Source of the DNA: Ruminococcus sp.
GTDB taxonomy: Bacteria > Bacillota > Clostridia > Oscillospirales > Ruminococcaceae
Direction: 5' to 3'
DNA: 32,870 nucleotides
Assembly: GCA_014799735.1 (NCBI GenBank)
Contig: JAAVHL010000144.1
Coordinates: 1-32,870, forward strand
Below, piece by piece: positions 7,679 to 15,594 of this stretch (position 1 is the first letter of the stretch; each line of letters starts with the position of its first letter). The translations under genes were made by a program, and so were the position numbers. Under the pieces are notes generated by a model. That model did not search any database and had not been told where the DNA came from. It saw only the letters and a program-made list of their open reading frames with translations.

Positions 7679-9598
7679 ATGTCCAGAATCGGTAAATCAA
7701 CACTTGCTGCTGTATTTTTTATACTTATTCTTGCTATGACAACTGTTATAGTTTTGCTGTGCGCTGTATTCTCAAAGGCTCAAATAGAAAATCTGAAGGA
7801 ATCGGCACAGATTTCAACTAATATACTGAGCTATACGGTCGCTTCAAAAAACTCCGAGGCGGAAATGATCGCCAATCTGCTCGTTCAGGAGGATAGCTTT
7901 GTAAACGCTGTGGAAAGCGGTGACACTGCTGCAGTACAGAATACATGGAACAATATCAGTAAATCCAACGGTATTTTTGCTCTTTTCCTTAACAGCGACG
8001 GTATTATAACAATGAAAACGGATAACTGCCAGCTCTCCTCCGAGGGCGTGTTCAATGCAATCGGCTCGGCGAAAAACGGTCTTTCCACCGACAGCGAGAT
8101 ATCGCTTTATTACCGCGCTGTCGCCAAGAATAATGGCATTACCGCTATTGTGGGATATTCCTACAGTGATCCCGCCGCGGTAGACGAGCTGCATGAACAG
8201 ACCGAAAGCCAGGCTACGATCTTCAGCGACAACCTCCGTATATCCACCACTTTCATCGGCGAGGACGGTCAGAGAGCTGTCGGAACGACTATGAACGACA
8301 ATATATACCAAAAGGTCGTTGTCAACGGCGAGACCTATCAGCAGCAAACCAAGCTCTTCGGTGATACTTATATGACTACCTATGCCCCTATCATTGACGA
8401 ATACGGGGTCATAAAGGGCGCGTTCTTTACGGGTTATCCTATGGACAGCGTTATTAAAAGCAGAAACAGCGCCGTCTTTCTCGGAATTGTTGTCGGTCTT
8501 ATAATGATGGGTATTGCTGTAGCAGGCGTTACTGTCTTTGTAAACAAGCAGATCGTTACTCCCGTAAACACCATTAAAGAAATGGCACGCCAGCTGGAGC
8601 AGGGAAATCTCAGCAACAACAGCGGTATTACCAAGCAGCTTAGGGACAACGAGATCGGCGACGTTGCTCAGTCGATTTCTACGGCTGTTTCCATACTTAA
8701 TGTTTACGTTACCGATATCGCAATGATGATGAAGGAAATGTCGAAGGGTAACTTCAGCTACTACTCGGATATAGAGTATAAGGGCGACTTTGCGGGAATT
8801 GCCGAATCGAACAAGATACTGAAAAAGCAGATGCACAACGTTGTGGAGGGCATCAATGCCTCCGCGGACGAGGTCTACAGCGGCTCAACTATGATCGCAA
8901 ACGGCTCCGCCAGCCTTGCGGACGGTACTACCCGTCAGGCGTCGTCATCGGAAGAGCTGTCCGTATCCGTTGCGGAGATCACCCAGAATATTCAGCTTAA
9001 CGCTCAGAACGCCGAGAAAGCAAAGGCTCTTTCCAACAACTCGATCGACATGGTAAACAGTCAGAACGAGCAGATAGAGCATATGCTTTCGGCTATGACA
9101 AATATCGAAAACAGCGCCGCCGAGATCAGCAAGATCATCAAAGCTATCGAGGATATTGCTTTCCAGACCAACATTCTTGCGCTTAATGCCGCCGTTGAGG
9201 CTGCACGTGCGGGCGCGGCGGGCAAGGGCTTTGCCGTTGTTGCGGACGAGGTGCGCAATCTTGCAAACAAGTCTGCGGAGGCTGCAAGCAATACGTCCGT
9301 ACTTATCGGAAGCTGTATCGAGGCTGTAAACAACGGCTCCGAGATTGCTCACAGCACTGCCGACGCTATGGCGCAGGTTATCGAGATCACCAACGAGACC
9401 AACAACCTTATCGAAAGCATTGCAAATCAGACGACCAAGCAGGCGGAGTCCGTACAGCTTATCAAGTCGGAGATCGACAGTATTTCAGAGGTTATTTCCA
9501 TGAACAGCGCTACCGCTCAGGAAAGCGCCGCAAGCTGCGAGGAGCTGAACGCTCAGGCTACGACTCTCCGCGACAGGATCGCGATTTTCCAAGTGTAA
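7679..9598 (+). CDS. Methyl-accepting chemotaxis protein with Cache-type sensor
   Basis: A 639-aa transmembrane chemoreceptor. TM1 is at about 8-31 and TM2 at about 264-288. The extracellular part between them ends in [22 protein letters not shown], typical of the Cache3/Cache2-fusion sensor class. A HAMP domain begins at about 289 ([14 protein letters not shown]), with a possible second HAMP-like segment to about 395. The signalling hairpin tip is [20 protein letters not shown] near 493-512, continuing into [14 protein letters not shown], which contacts CheA and CheW. There is no C-terminal NWETF-type CheR tether. AAAGGA is 10 nt before the ATG. No che or flagellar genes lie in the window. 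The preceding binding lipoprotein could present ligand to it, but the two have separate promoters and the link is inferred. Confidence 0.95.
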   Translation: MSRIGKSTLAAVFFILILAMTTVIVLLCAVFSKAQIENLKESAQISTNILSYTVASKNSEAEMIANLLVQEDSFVNAVESGDTAAVQNTWNNISKSNGIFALFLNSDGIITMKTDNCQLSSEGVFNAIGSAKNGLSTDSEISLYYRAVAKNNGITAIVGYSYSDPAAVDELHEQTESQATIFSDNLRISTTFIGEDGQRAVGTTMNDNIYQKVVVNGETYQQQTKLFGDTYMTTYAPIIDEYGVIKGAFFTGYPMDSVIKSRNSAVFLGIVVGLIMMGIAVAGVTVFVNKQIVTPVNTIKEMARQLEQGNLSNNSGITKQLRDNEIGDVAQSISTAVSILNVYVTDIAMMMKEMSKGNFSYYSDIEYKGDFAGIAESNKILKKQMHNVVEGINASADEVYSGSTMIANGSASLADGTTRQASSSEELSVSVAEITQNIQLNAQNAEKAKALSNNSIDMVNSQNEQIEHMLSAMTNIENSAAEISKIIKAIEDIAFQTNILALNAAVEAARAGAAGKGFAVVADEVRNLANKSAEAASNTSVLIGSCIEAVNNGSEIAHSTADAMAQVIEITNETNNLIESIANQTTKQAESVQLIKSEIDSISEVISMNSATAQESAASCEELNAQATTLRDRIAIFQV

Positions 9599-9629
9599 AG
9601 CTTTTGTACTTTCAGTTTAGGATCTTTTT

Positions 9630-9668
9630 AAGTCCGCAGAACTTCAATGGAGCGCTGCGGACTTTTGC
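9630..9668 (+). terminator. Terminator of the MCP gene
   Basis: A 10-bp perfect stem, AAGTCCGCAG (9630-9639) with CTGCGGACTT (9655-9664), followed by TTGCTTT. It lies about 30 nt after the stop. Confidence 0.85.
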
Positions 9669-9705
9669 TTTAGAAAAAATTAACATTTAATATTTACAAT
9701 ATGCC

Positions 9706-9734
9706 TTTACAAATCGGGCAAAATAATGTATAAT
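9706..9734 (+). promoter_or_regulatory. Sigma-A promoter of rsmD-coaD operon
   Basis: TTTACA (9706-9711), 17-nt spacer, TATAAT (9729-9734). The rsmD ATG follows about 38 nt later behind AGGAAGGA. Confidence 0.8.
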
Positions 9735-9772
9735 AAATATTTACAGGAAGTTTTTTAGGAAGGATTTTTGCC

Positions 9773-10330
9773 ATGCGTGTTATAACCGGCTCTGCAAGAG
9801 GCAGACGGCTTTCCGCCCCGGCGGGACTGGACGTGCGTCCTACTGCCGATAAAGTCAAGGAGGCCGTTTTTTCTGTTGTACAGTTCGATCTTGCAGGCTC
9901 GGCTGTGCTCGATCTGTTCGCAGGTTCGGGTCAGCTGGGAATAGAGGCGCTTTCACGCGGAGCTAAATCCTGCGTTTTTGTGGACAGTTCCCGCGTTTCG
10001 GTTGAGACCGCTAAGGAAAATATCGCCGCTGCGGGCTTCAAGAACGAATCAACAGTTATGAACTCCGACGCGGAACAGTACCTCAGAATGTGCAGACAAG
10101 CTTTCGATATTGCTTTTATTGACCCGCCATACAAAAAGGGGCTCATTGAAAAGGTAATGCCGCTGCTGTGCGGTCATATGTCTGACAGGGGCATTGCAGT
10201 GTGTGAGCACGAAAAGGGACTGGAGCTTCCCGAAAGCTTCGGAGAGCTCGTGAAAAGCAAAACCTACAGATACGGCAAGACGGAAGTCACGCTATACAGA
10301 CAGCGCGGAAATGAGGAAGAATTGGAATGA
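9773..10330 (+). CDS. rsmD: 16S rRNA (guanine966-N2)-methyltransferase
   Basis: A 185-aa cytosolic enzyme that methylates G966 of 16S rRNA from SAM during small-subunit assembly. It starts with the family-typical MRVITGSARGRRL and RPTADKVKEAVFSV segment. The SAM-binding motif DLFAGSG is at 47-53 and the base-methylation motif DPPY at 117-120. Length is normal. AGGAAGGA stands about 9 nt before the ATG. The stop overlaps the coaD start by 4 nt (ATGA), so the two are translationally coupled. The rsmD-coaD order is widely conserved in Firmicutes (ylbH-coaD in Bacillus). Confidence 0.96.
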   Translation: MRVITGSARGRRLSAPAGLDVRPTADKVKEAVFSVVQFDLAGSAVLDLFAGSGQLGIEALSRGAKSCVFVDSSRVSVETAKENIAAAGFKNESTVMNSDAEQYLRMCRQAFDIAFIDPPYKKGLIEKVMPLLCGHMSDRGIAVCEHEKGLELPESFGELVKSKTYRYGKTEVTLYRQRGNEEELE

Positions 10331-10833
10331 GCAACAGAAGAGTAGCGGTTTGTCCGGGAAGCTTTGACCCGGTCACATTCGGACACAGGGACATCATTAA
10401 GCGCGCCTCTCAGCTTTTCGACAAGGTTATTGTGCTGGTATCGGTAAATGCGGTCAAGAACCCAAGCTTTACCGCCGTTGAGCGTGTTAAAATGATTGAA
10501 AAGGTCACGGCAAACATCGACAATGTGGTCATAGACATCTGGGACGGACTGCTTGCTGATTACGTCAAAAGCGTGAACGCCTGCGCGATCATAAAGGGTC
10601 TCAGGGCGGTCTCCGACTTTGAATATGAGTTCCAGATGGCTTTGGCTAACAAGATGCTCTATGACGGCGCGGAAACGGTCTTTCTCACCACAAGCGCGGA
10701 AAATATGTACCTGTCTTCAAGCGTTGTAAAGCAGATAGCCGCTTTCGGCGGAGATATCAGCCACTTTGTACCCCAGTGCATTCTTGAGGACATTAAAGCC
10801 CGTCTCTGGAAAAAACCGGACGAAATGAAGTAG
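10327..10833 (+). CDS. coaD: Phosphopantetheine adenylyltransferase
   Basis: A 168-aa cytosolic enzyme that transfers AMP from ATP to 4'-phosphopantetheine, the penultimate step of coenzyme A synthesis. It carries the nucleotidyltransferase signature CPGSFDPVTFGH at 9-20, with H20 of the TxGH motif. Further family hallmarks are IIKGLRAVSDFEYEFQMA in the middle and YLSSSVVKQIAAFGGDISHFVP near the end, the ISSSxVR-like segment. The usual Asn of TNGH is Phe here, a common variation. The ATG overlaps the rsmD stop by 4 nt. Length matches the family. Confidence 0.97.
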   Translation: MSNRRVAVCPGSFDPVTFGHRDIIKRASQLFDKVIVLVSVNAVKNPSFTAVERVKMIEKVTANIDNVVIDIWDGLLADYVKSVNACAIIKGLRAVSDFEYEFQMALANKMLYDGAETVFLTTSAENMYLSSSVVKQIAAFGGDISHFVPQCILEDIKARLWKKPDEMK

Positions 10834-10859
10834 CCCTTTTACTGAAAGGATGGTAAAAT

Positions 10860-11369
10860 ATGATTATTGACGATATTCTTGATATGATGGACGACCTGCT
10901 CGACAGCGCTGCGTCAGTTCCGTTTTCGGTAAAAAAATCCATTATCGACTGCGACCAGATGCGGGATTACATAAACGAGATCAGGCTCAATCTTCCGCAG
11001 GAAATAAAGCAGGCAAAGCTTATCGTGCGTGACCGCCAGTCCATTATGAGCGATGCCACAAAAGAAGCCGACGCCATTATACGCCGCGCCGAGGACAGGG
11101 CAAAGGTTATTGTGTCCAACGACGAGATAACCAAGGCGGCCAAGGCAAGGGCAGCCGATATTCTCAATCAGGCGCAGGGCAAGGCAAAGGAAATTAAAAA
11201 TGTTGCCAATAAATATATTGACGACGTTCTCGTACGCTCTGAGGAATGCTTGCAGGCAAATCTTGCGGACATAAGAAAGACCCGTCAGGCTATCAAGACG
11301 CTTCCCGCACAGAACATTCCCCCTCAGCAGACTATCCAGAACGGCGGAACGGCTTTCCCCAAAAAGTAA
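10860..11369 (+). CDS. Coiled-coil protein downstream of coaD
   Basis: A 169-aa, highly charged, mostly helical protein with no signal peptide or membrane segment. Residues about 30-140 look like one long amphipathic helix with Ala/Lys/Glu repeats (DATKEADAIIRRAEDRAKVI, ARAADILNQAQGKAKEIK). This resembles V-type ATPase subunit H/E or F-type subunit b stalks, and such proteins after coaD in clostridia are often labelled ATPase for that reason; no nucleotide-binding motif is present. The tail is Pro/Gln-rich. AAAGGA stands about 9 nt before the ATG, 26 nt after coaD, so it belongs to the same operon. Function is unknown; a scaffold or DivIVA-like role is possible. Confidence 0.75.
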   Translation: MIIDDILDMMDDLLDSAASVPFSVKKSIIDCDQMRDYINEIRLNLPQEIKQAKLIVRDRQSIMSDATKEADAIIRRAEDRAKVIVSNDEITKAAKARAADILNQAQGKAKEIKNVANKYIDDVLVRSEECLQANLADIRKTRQAIKTLPAQNIPPQQTIQNGGTAFPKK

Positions 11370-11375
11370 AAAAAC

Positions 11376-11412
11376 AGCAGCGGTCGGAAAAGGTTTCCCG
11401 ACCGCTGCTTTA
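11376..11412. terminator. Bidirectional terminator between convergent genes
   Basis: A 12-bp stem AGCAGCGGTCGG (11376-11387) with CCGACCGCTGCT (11398-11409). On the minus strand it is followed by a long T-run (complement of the A-tract at 11361-11374), making it a strong terminator for the Big2-repeat gene. On the plus strand the tail TTACTGTTT is weaker but should end the rsmD operon. Confidence 0.85.
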
Positions 11413-11439
11413 CTGTTTCTGGTCTGATTTATACGAAAT

Positions 11440-11471
11440 TATCCCCGCTGTACTAAGGCACAGCGGGGATA
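11440..11471. terminator. Second hairpin between convergent genes
   Basis: TATCCCCGCTGT (11440-11451) pairs over 12 bp with ACAGCGGGGATA (11460-11471). It is flanked by AT-rich sequence but no uninterrupted T-run, and lies 24 nt past the stop of the Big2-repeat gene. Confidence 0.65.
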
Positions 11472-11495
11472 AGCTTTTAAGCGAGGGCCATAGGA

Positions 11496-13241
11496 TCAGT
11501 TTCCTGTCGGTGCAGCAGTGCTGATATTTGCCCAAGCCAGCTGGTGCTGGGTAGAACTGCGATCGTAAGTGCAGAGAACATAGATCCACTTGCTTCCGTA
11601 CTGCGAAGTCAGAACATATTCGCCCTTTGCAGAATCGGCTGTAGGAGAAGTCTCATACATTACATACGGCTCATAAACGCCTGTATCGTTCTTGATCGCT
11701 TCATTTCTCTTAAGAATGTCAGCGCCTGTCTTGGGAACGACCATGTATCTCCATGAACCGTTCTTGGTGTATGCAACAACGTTGTCGGTCTGAGTGTTTA
11801 TATTGGGATATGTGCTGTAGATACTATAGTAGGTGTAAACGCTGCCTGAGCCCATGTCATCGCTGATGATCTTGTCAGCTCTGTCCTGATCGTAGTTGTA
11901 GGGAACAAGCATATATCTTGTTACCGACTTGCCTGTGGAGGAATCAATAACAGTCCATGTCTTTACATCGTCCCATGCACTCTGGCTGGTGGAAGGTCTC
12001 TCGTTATAAACGGTGTAGTACTCATATATGTTATTGTACTTAGCAATAGCAGTATTGAGCTTTACCTTGTCATAATTTGCGGGAAGCAGTACATATCTCT
12101 TTCCGTAATTATAAGAGTAGTTCGAGTGAGTAAACTCATTATAGGTATCGTTAGACGCGATCCTTGAAGGAAGTGTCGTGTAGATCTCGTAATATGTGAA
12201 CTTGTTGAGCTTCTGAGCTGCAGCAGTGTTGGCATAAGCGGGATCGTAGTTTGCGGGAACAAGCATATAATAAGTTGTGTAGCTGCTTGTTGTGAAGTTA
12301 AGGATCTTATCCGTCGAAGCCAGCAGAGATGTAGGTCTTGTGGGGTACAGCTCATAATACGCAAGATTGTTGGCAACGGTAATAGGCACGTCAACATACT
12401 TCTTGGTATTGTTCTTGTCGTAGAATCTTACAGTAGTTGTACCTGCGGAAACGCCCTTAACAGTGAAATTCTTGTAATTTCCGGAAGTTGTGCCCGCAGT
12501 TACGGTAGCGATCTTGGAATTGTTTACAGAGAAGTTCAGGTTCTTAATGTCGGCACTGTAAACCTGAAGAGTAGCGGTAGCGTTTGCATTTACGCTTACG
12601 CTCTGAGAAAGGGGAACAATGCCTGAATTGGTTGTGCTTGTGTCGGGATCGTCCTCCTCGTAAAGGCTGTCGCCAACATTTACGTCAATGTACTTGTAGC
12701 AGGTTGAGGGATACTTTTTAAGGTAAACCTTGATTCTTGCGGTACCCTTGCCCTTTGCGGTGATCTTGACCTTGATCTTGTTGCCGTCCCATTCAACGGG
12801 CTTTACCCATGAAGCGGAAGCAACGTTCTTGTTGGTGCTGCCCACGGTAAGTCCGCTGTGGGAGCCCTTTACGGTCAGCGTAACGATCTGCGAATCGCCC
12901 GCTGCGTCAAGGTCTACCTCAGAGGTGTTGGCGGTGATCTTAGCCGCAACAACTGTTACCTTGCACTTGAGAGTAGTGCTGCCTGTCTTGGCATACACAT
13001 ATGTAGTGCCGGGAGCCTTGCCGACTACCTTGCCATTTGACACAGTAGCGATGGACTTGTCGCCTGTGGACCATGTTACGCTTGAAGCGCCTGAAACCGT
13101 AAGAGTAGTCTGATAACCCTTTGTAACGGTAACGGACGTTTTGCTGAGCTTTGCCGCCGCGCTTGACGGAACAGCCATGAGTGATACGACCATAAATACT
13201 GCTAAGAAAATGCTGAGCAGTGATTTAAAGGTTTTTTTCAT
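11496..13241 (-). CDS. Secreted Big2-domain protein with five Tyr-rich C-terminal repeats
   Basis: A 581-aa exported protein. The signal peptide covers residues 1-30 (MKKTFKSLLSIFLAVFMVVS, AVPSSAAA cleavage area). A Big2-type immunoglobulin-like domain spans about 31-99 (KIATVSNGKVVGKAPGTT-like core). A related Ig-like domain follows at 100-190, then an acidic linker and a third at about 207-291. From 295 five tandem units begin with a YYxxYxxxP pattern at 295, 350, 408, 471 and 525. I see no LPXTG, SLH, dockerin or transmembrane anchor, so it is probably released or bound non-covalently. GGAGG stands 7-8 nt before the ATG. It has its own consensus promoter with phased direct repeats upstream. 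A surface adhesin or glycan-binding role is only a guess; I do not recognise the repeat family. Confidence 0.88.
   Translation of the reverse strand: MKKTFKSLLSIFLAVFMVVSLMAVPSSAAAKLSKTSVTVTKGYQTTLTVSGASSVTWSTGDKSIATVSNGKVVGKAPGTTYVYAKTGSTTLKCKVTVVAAKITANTSEVDLDAAGDSQIVTLTVKGSHSGLTVGSTNKNVASASWVKPVEWDGNKIKVKITAKGKGTARIKVYLKKYPSTCYKYIDVNVGDSLYEEDDPDTSTTNSGIVPLSQSVSVNANATATLQVYSADIKNLNFSVNNSKIATVTAGTTSGNYKNFTVKGVSAGTTTVRFYDKNNTKKYVDVPITVANNLAYYELYPTRPTSLLASTDKILNFTTSSYTTYYMLVPANYDPAYANTAAAQKLNKFTYYEIYTTLPSRIASNDTYNEFTHSNYSYNYGKRYVLLPANYDKVKLNTAIAKYNNIYEYYTVYNERPSTSQSAWDDVKTWTVIDSSTGKSVTRYMLVPYNYDQDRADKIISDDMGSGSVYTYYSIYSTYPNINTQTDNVVAYTKNGSWRYMVVPKTGADILKRNEAIKNDTGVYEPYVMYETSPTADSAKGEYVLTSQYGSKWIYVLCTYDRSSTQHQLAWANISTAAPTGN
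11499..12359 (-). repeat. Five tandem ~57-residue coding repeats
   Basis: In the Big2 protein, units start at residues 295, 350, 408, 471 and 525, giving spacings of 55, 58, 63 and 54. Shared features in order are YYxxYxxxPs, a variable polar stretch rich in Asn/Thr/Ser, an aromatic-YMLVPxNYD core (YMLVPANYD, YVLLPANYD, YMLVPYNYD, YMVVPKTG, IYVLCTYD) and a helical-looking segment with a conserved Asn or Ala. The last two units have diverged from the NYD core. Confidence 0.85.
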
Positions 13242-13288
13242 ATTGAATTCCTCCGTTTCTTTCAGAATTTATTTTATGTTGTAAACTT

Positions 13289-13317
13289 ATTCTAACACTA
13301 AATTTAAATAATGTCAA
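13289..13317 (-). promoter_or_regulatory. Sigma-A promoter of the Big2-repeat gene
   Basis: Minus strand TTGACA (13317-13312), 17-nt spacer, TAGAAT (13294-13289). The leader of about 40 nt ends in GGAGG before the ATG at 13241. Confidence 0.88.
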
Positions 13318-13338
13318 GAAAATATCGAGAACAATACG

Positions 13339-13366
13339 GTGACAAATAGTGACAATCCAGTAACAA
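13339..13366 (-). promoter_or_regulatory. Helically phased direct repeats upstream of a promoter
   Basis: Three 7-mers read GTGACAA at 13339-13345, GTGACAA at 13349-13355 and GTAACAA at 13360-13366 on the plus strand, with start-to-start spacing of 10 and 11 bp. On the minus strand they read TTGTTAC, TTGTCAC, TTGTCAC and end about 22 bp upstream of the -35 box. Seven-bp direct repeats near one helical turn apart are typical operators of OmpR/PhoB-family response regulators; the pho box CTGTCAT is similar. Confidence 0.45.
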
Positions 13367-13371
13367 ATTGT

Positions 13372-13914
13372 CTATAGCCTGTAACAATTCACATCTGCGC
13401 CGTCAAGGGTGCGGATAGTGAACACGCCGTTTTCGTACACCATATAGGTCTTGGGGTTGCCCTCCTTGGGAAGAGACACCGAACCCGGGTTCATGTAGAT
13501 ATAGTCCCTGCTGTCGTCAAAGGTCTGAATGTGGGTGTGTCCGTGGAGAAGGATATCTCCGCGGGAAAGTGCGGGCGGATTTTCGGTGTTGTACAGGTGT
13601 CCGTGGGTGAGAAAGACCGTCCTGCCGTCCAGCCAGAGCATGGCGTAGTCCGCCATAATGGGGAACGTCAGCACCATCTGGTCAACCTCGGTGTCGCAGT
13701 TGCCGCGGACGCAGAGCAGGCTTTCACGACGTTCGTTCAGCATTTCGATGACCTTTTTCGGCGCGTAGCCGTTCGGCAGGTCGTTCCTCGGACCGTGGTA
13801 CAAAATATCCCCCAGCAGGAAAAGCTTGTCCGCTTTTTCCTCATCGAAGCGTTTCAGCATTTGTTCGCAGCAGTCCGCATCTCCGTGGATATCGGACGCA
13901 AACATCAGTTTCAT
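13372..13914 (-). CDS. yfcE: YfcE-type metallophosphodiesterase
   Basis: A 180-aa cytosolic calcineurin-like phosphoesterase of the YfcE/MJ0936 class. Metal-binding motifs in order are SDIHGD near residues 7-12, LLGDILYHGPRN near 34-45, RGNCD near 78-82, THGHLY near 102 and HGHTHIQ near 123, followed by MNPGSVSLPKEG. Length matches E. coli YfcE. The ATG at 13914 is preceded by AAGGAGGG; an in-frame ATG 51 nt earlier lacks a ribosome binding site and family homology. It lies 34 nt after the DUF4177 gene, as the last gene of the long minus-strand run. The physiological phosphodiester substrate is unknown for most members. Confidence 0.92.
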   Translation of the reverse strand: MKLMFASDIHGDADCCEQMLKRFDEEKADKLFLLGDILYHGPRNDLPNGYAPKKVIEMLNERRESLLCVRGNCDTEVDQMVLTFPIMADYAMLWLDGRTVFLTHGHLYNTENPPALSRGDILLHGHTHIQTFDDSRDYIYMNPGSVSLPKEGNPKTYMVYENGVFTIRTLDGADVNCYRL

Positions 13915-13948
13915 AAGTACCCTCCTTGTGCGTTTGGTGTAAAGGATA

Positions 13949-14134
13949 TCATTTGTCTTTCTCAAAGATCAGATCCATTTCCTTTATCTTTCCGTAATCT
14001 GTAATATCGGTTGGGATATAGCCCGCATAGCGGTAACCCTTTTCGGCATATTCGTCAATAATCTGCCGATGCTCCTTGGACCCTGCTCCAACAAATTTCC
14101 CTATGTGCAGCTTAACATATTCGTATTTTTTCAT
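13949..14134 (-). CDS. DUF4177-type small protein
   Basis: A 61-aa soluble protein without signal peptide. It starts MKKYEYVKLHIGKF and continues with HRQIIDEYAEKGYRYAGYIPT, then DLIFEKD at the end. This pattern of KYEYV, a central helix ending in GYRYxGYIPT and a terminal IFE strand fits the DUF4177 family, whose role is unknown. AAAGGAG is 8 nt before the ATG at 14134. It lies 23 nt after the epimerase stop and 34 nt before yfcE, so is co-transcribed with them. Confidence 0.75.
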   Translation of the reverse strand: MKKYEYVKLHIGKFVGAGSKEHRQIIDEYAEKGYRYAGYIPTDITDYGKIKEMDLIFEKDK

Positions 14135-14157
14135 AGGCAGTCTCCTTTCGGGCAGGG

Positions 14158-15171
14158 TCAAGCCTTAGTAAAGAACCTCTGGGAAACCGTGTAATTCTCA
14201 TTGGGAGCGATCTCAGCATAGCCGCTTTCCTCTCTTGGAATATCAAGGTTGGGAGCGTTTACCTGCGCTGTCATAGGCTCGGGACAGAAATAATTCTTGA
14301 AGCCCTTGTCGTTCCATACTATCCAGAACTTATAGAGATCGTCAGCCTCATAGCAAAGTCTTTTGCCGCTTTCGGTATCGGTCATAACACAGCCGTGGAA
14401 ATCCTCGCCGTCAAGCTTGAGCGTTCCGCCGAAGTACATATCGTTGCAGATATTTTTCAGTACGGGGACTTTGCCCTTTATGTACTCCTTGTCGTACTTG
14501 CCAAGCTCCGACACTGTGCCGTCGGGAAGCCATCTGCGCTTGTTGAAATTGATCTTCTTTACCGCGGGGACTTGCAGACGGATATTTTCCAATTTGCCGC
14601 CGTCAACAAAAGGAGCGTTGATTGTGGTGTGCGTTGCGATAGAAATAGGCATCATCTTGTCGGAATTATTCGTCAGGGAGATAGTGTGCTTCATGCCTTT
14701 TTCGGAAAGCTCGATAGTAATTTCCGCGGTAAATTTTATGGGGAAACAGGTGAAGAAAAAGTCGTTTTCGTCGTAAACATATTCTGTTGTAACATAAGCC
14801 TTTCCGTCCTCGGCGGCAAGAGCCTTTATTTTGTGTGCGCGCTTCTGCAAAAAGCCGTGGAGGTGGTTGCCGAACTTGCCCTCGTTCACGGGGAGATGAT
14901 ACTCGGCGTCGGAGGTTTTCAGCAAGCCGCCGTCAAAACGGTTTGGCAGGTACAGTGTGGGAAGTCCCCACACCTCGGTGGAGTTCATAATTTCCGCAAT
15001 GCTCACGTCGTCGCTGTAGCGGAAAACCTCCATGCCCAGTTCGTTGTTCCGCAGTCTCAGGACATTGCTGCCGATCTGCGGAGCGACTACAGCATAATAG
15101 CCTCCCGCGGCAAGCTCCACCGCTTCGATACCCTTGTGGTCTGCTTTTCTTGCGTAAAATTCATTTGCCAT
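14158..15171 (-). CDS. Aldose 1-epimerase family protein
   Basis: A 337-aa cytosolic galactose-mutarotase superfamily enzyme, which interconverts alpha and beta anomers of aldoses. Expected features are LYLPNRFDGG near residues 73-82, GNHLHGFLQK near 101-110 with a catalytic-type His, THTTINAPF near 180 with the second His, and FCPEPMTAQVNAPN near 294-307 containing the catalytic-type Glu. Length is usual. AAAGGAG is 9 nt before the ATG. It follows the HEPN gene by 27 nt on the same strand. The sugar substrate is not certain; this divergent subgroup also contains glucose-6-phosphate epimerase-like members. Confidence 0.85.
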   Translation of the reverse strand: MANEFYARKADHKGIEAVELAAGGYYAVVAPQIGSNVLRLRNNELGMEVFRYSDDVSIAEIMNSTEVWGLPTLYLPNRFDGGLLKTSDAEYHLPVNEGKFGNHLHGFLQKRAHKIKALAAEDGKAYVTTEYVYDENDFFFTCFPIKFTAEITIELSEKGMKHTISLTNNSDKMMPISIATHTTINAPFVDGGKLENIRLQVPAVKKINFNKRRWLPDGTVSELGKYDKEYIKGKVPVLKNICNDMYFGGTLKLDGEDFHGCVMTDTESGKRLCYEADDLYKFWIVWNDKGFKNYFCPEPMTAQVNAPNLDIPREESGYAEIAPNENYTVSQRFFTKA

Positions 15172-15198
15172 TTTTGAGTTCTCCTTTATAATAAATTT

Positions 15199-15594
15199 TT
15201 ATGAGTTCAGCCAATTTTCATCTATGCTTTTCTTTAACTCCTCAAAAGCGGGAATATATTCCGACAGTATTTTTTTGATCACAGCAAGTGCCAGTTCCTC
15301 GTCATAGATGTGTGCAAGGGTGTTTCTCGCTTCGAGAATATCCAGCCAGCAGCTTTCGTTATCTATCATTCCGCACTGATAAGCGGATTTTATTATCAAT
15401 CGGGGAGAGCCCGTTTTCTGCGTAAAATATCCGTGATATTCGAGTATTTCTTTCATGAGCTTCCACGACTGCTCAAAGCATATTGCAAACAGTCCCGTAA
15501 TGCCTGTTTGCTCCGCAATGGAATAGGGCTGTGAAATTTCCAGACAGCTTTTCAGGTTGACAAAAGCCTTGCAGAAATTTTCATACTTTTTCAT
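15199..15594 (-). CDS. HEPN protein, HI0074-type nucleotidyltransferase partner
   Basis: A 131-aa all-helical protein of the nucleotidyltransferase substrate-binding (HI0074) family, a branch of HEPN. It keeps the HEPN motif Rx4HxY in EARNTLAHIYDEE near residues 93-105, which in toxic HEPN proteins forms the RNase active site. It also carries the FEQSWKLMKEILEYHG helix typical of this family. The ATG at 15594 lies inside the 3' end of the MNT gene (14-nt overlap), so it depends on translational coupling; there is no good ribosome binding site of its own. An upstream TTG at 15618 is less likely. With the MNT gene it forms an HI0073/HI0074-like pair, known either as a toxin-antitoxin module or a two-subunit nucleotidyltransferase. 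Confidence 0.88.
   Translation of the reverse strand: MKKYENFCKAFVNLKSCLEISQPYSIAEQTGITGLFAICFEQSWKLMKEILEYHGYFTQKTGSPRLIIKSAYQCGMIDNESCWLDILEARNTLAHIYDEELALAVIKKILSEYIPAFEELKKSIDENWLNS

Noticed and set aside
7844-8836. Minus-strand frame of 330 codons inside the MCP
   Set aside because: Antisense shadow of the chemoreceptor.
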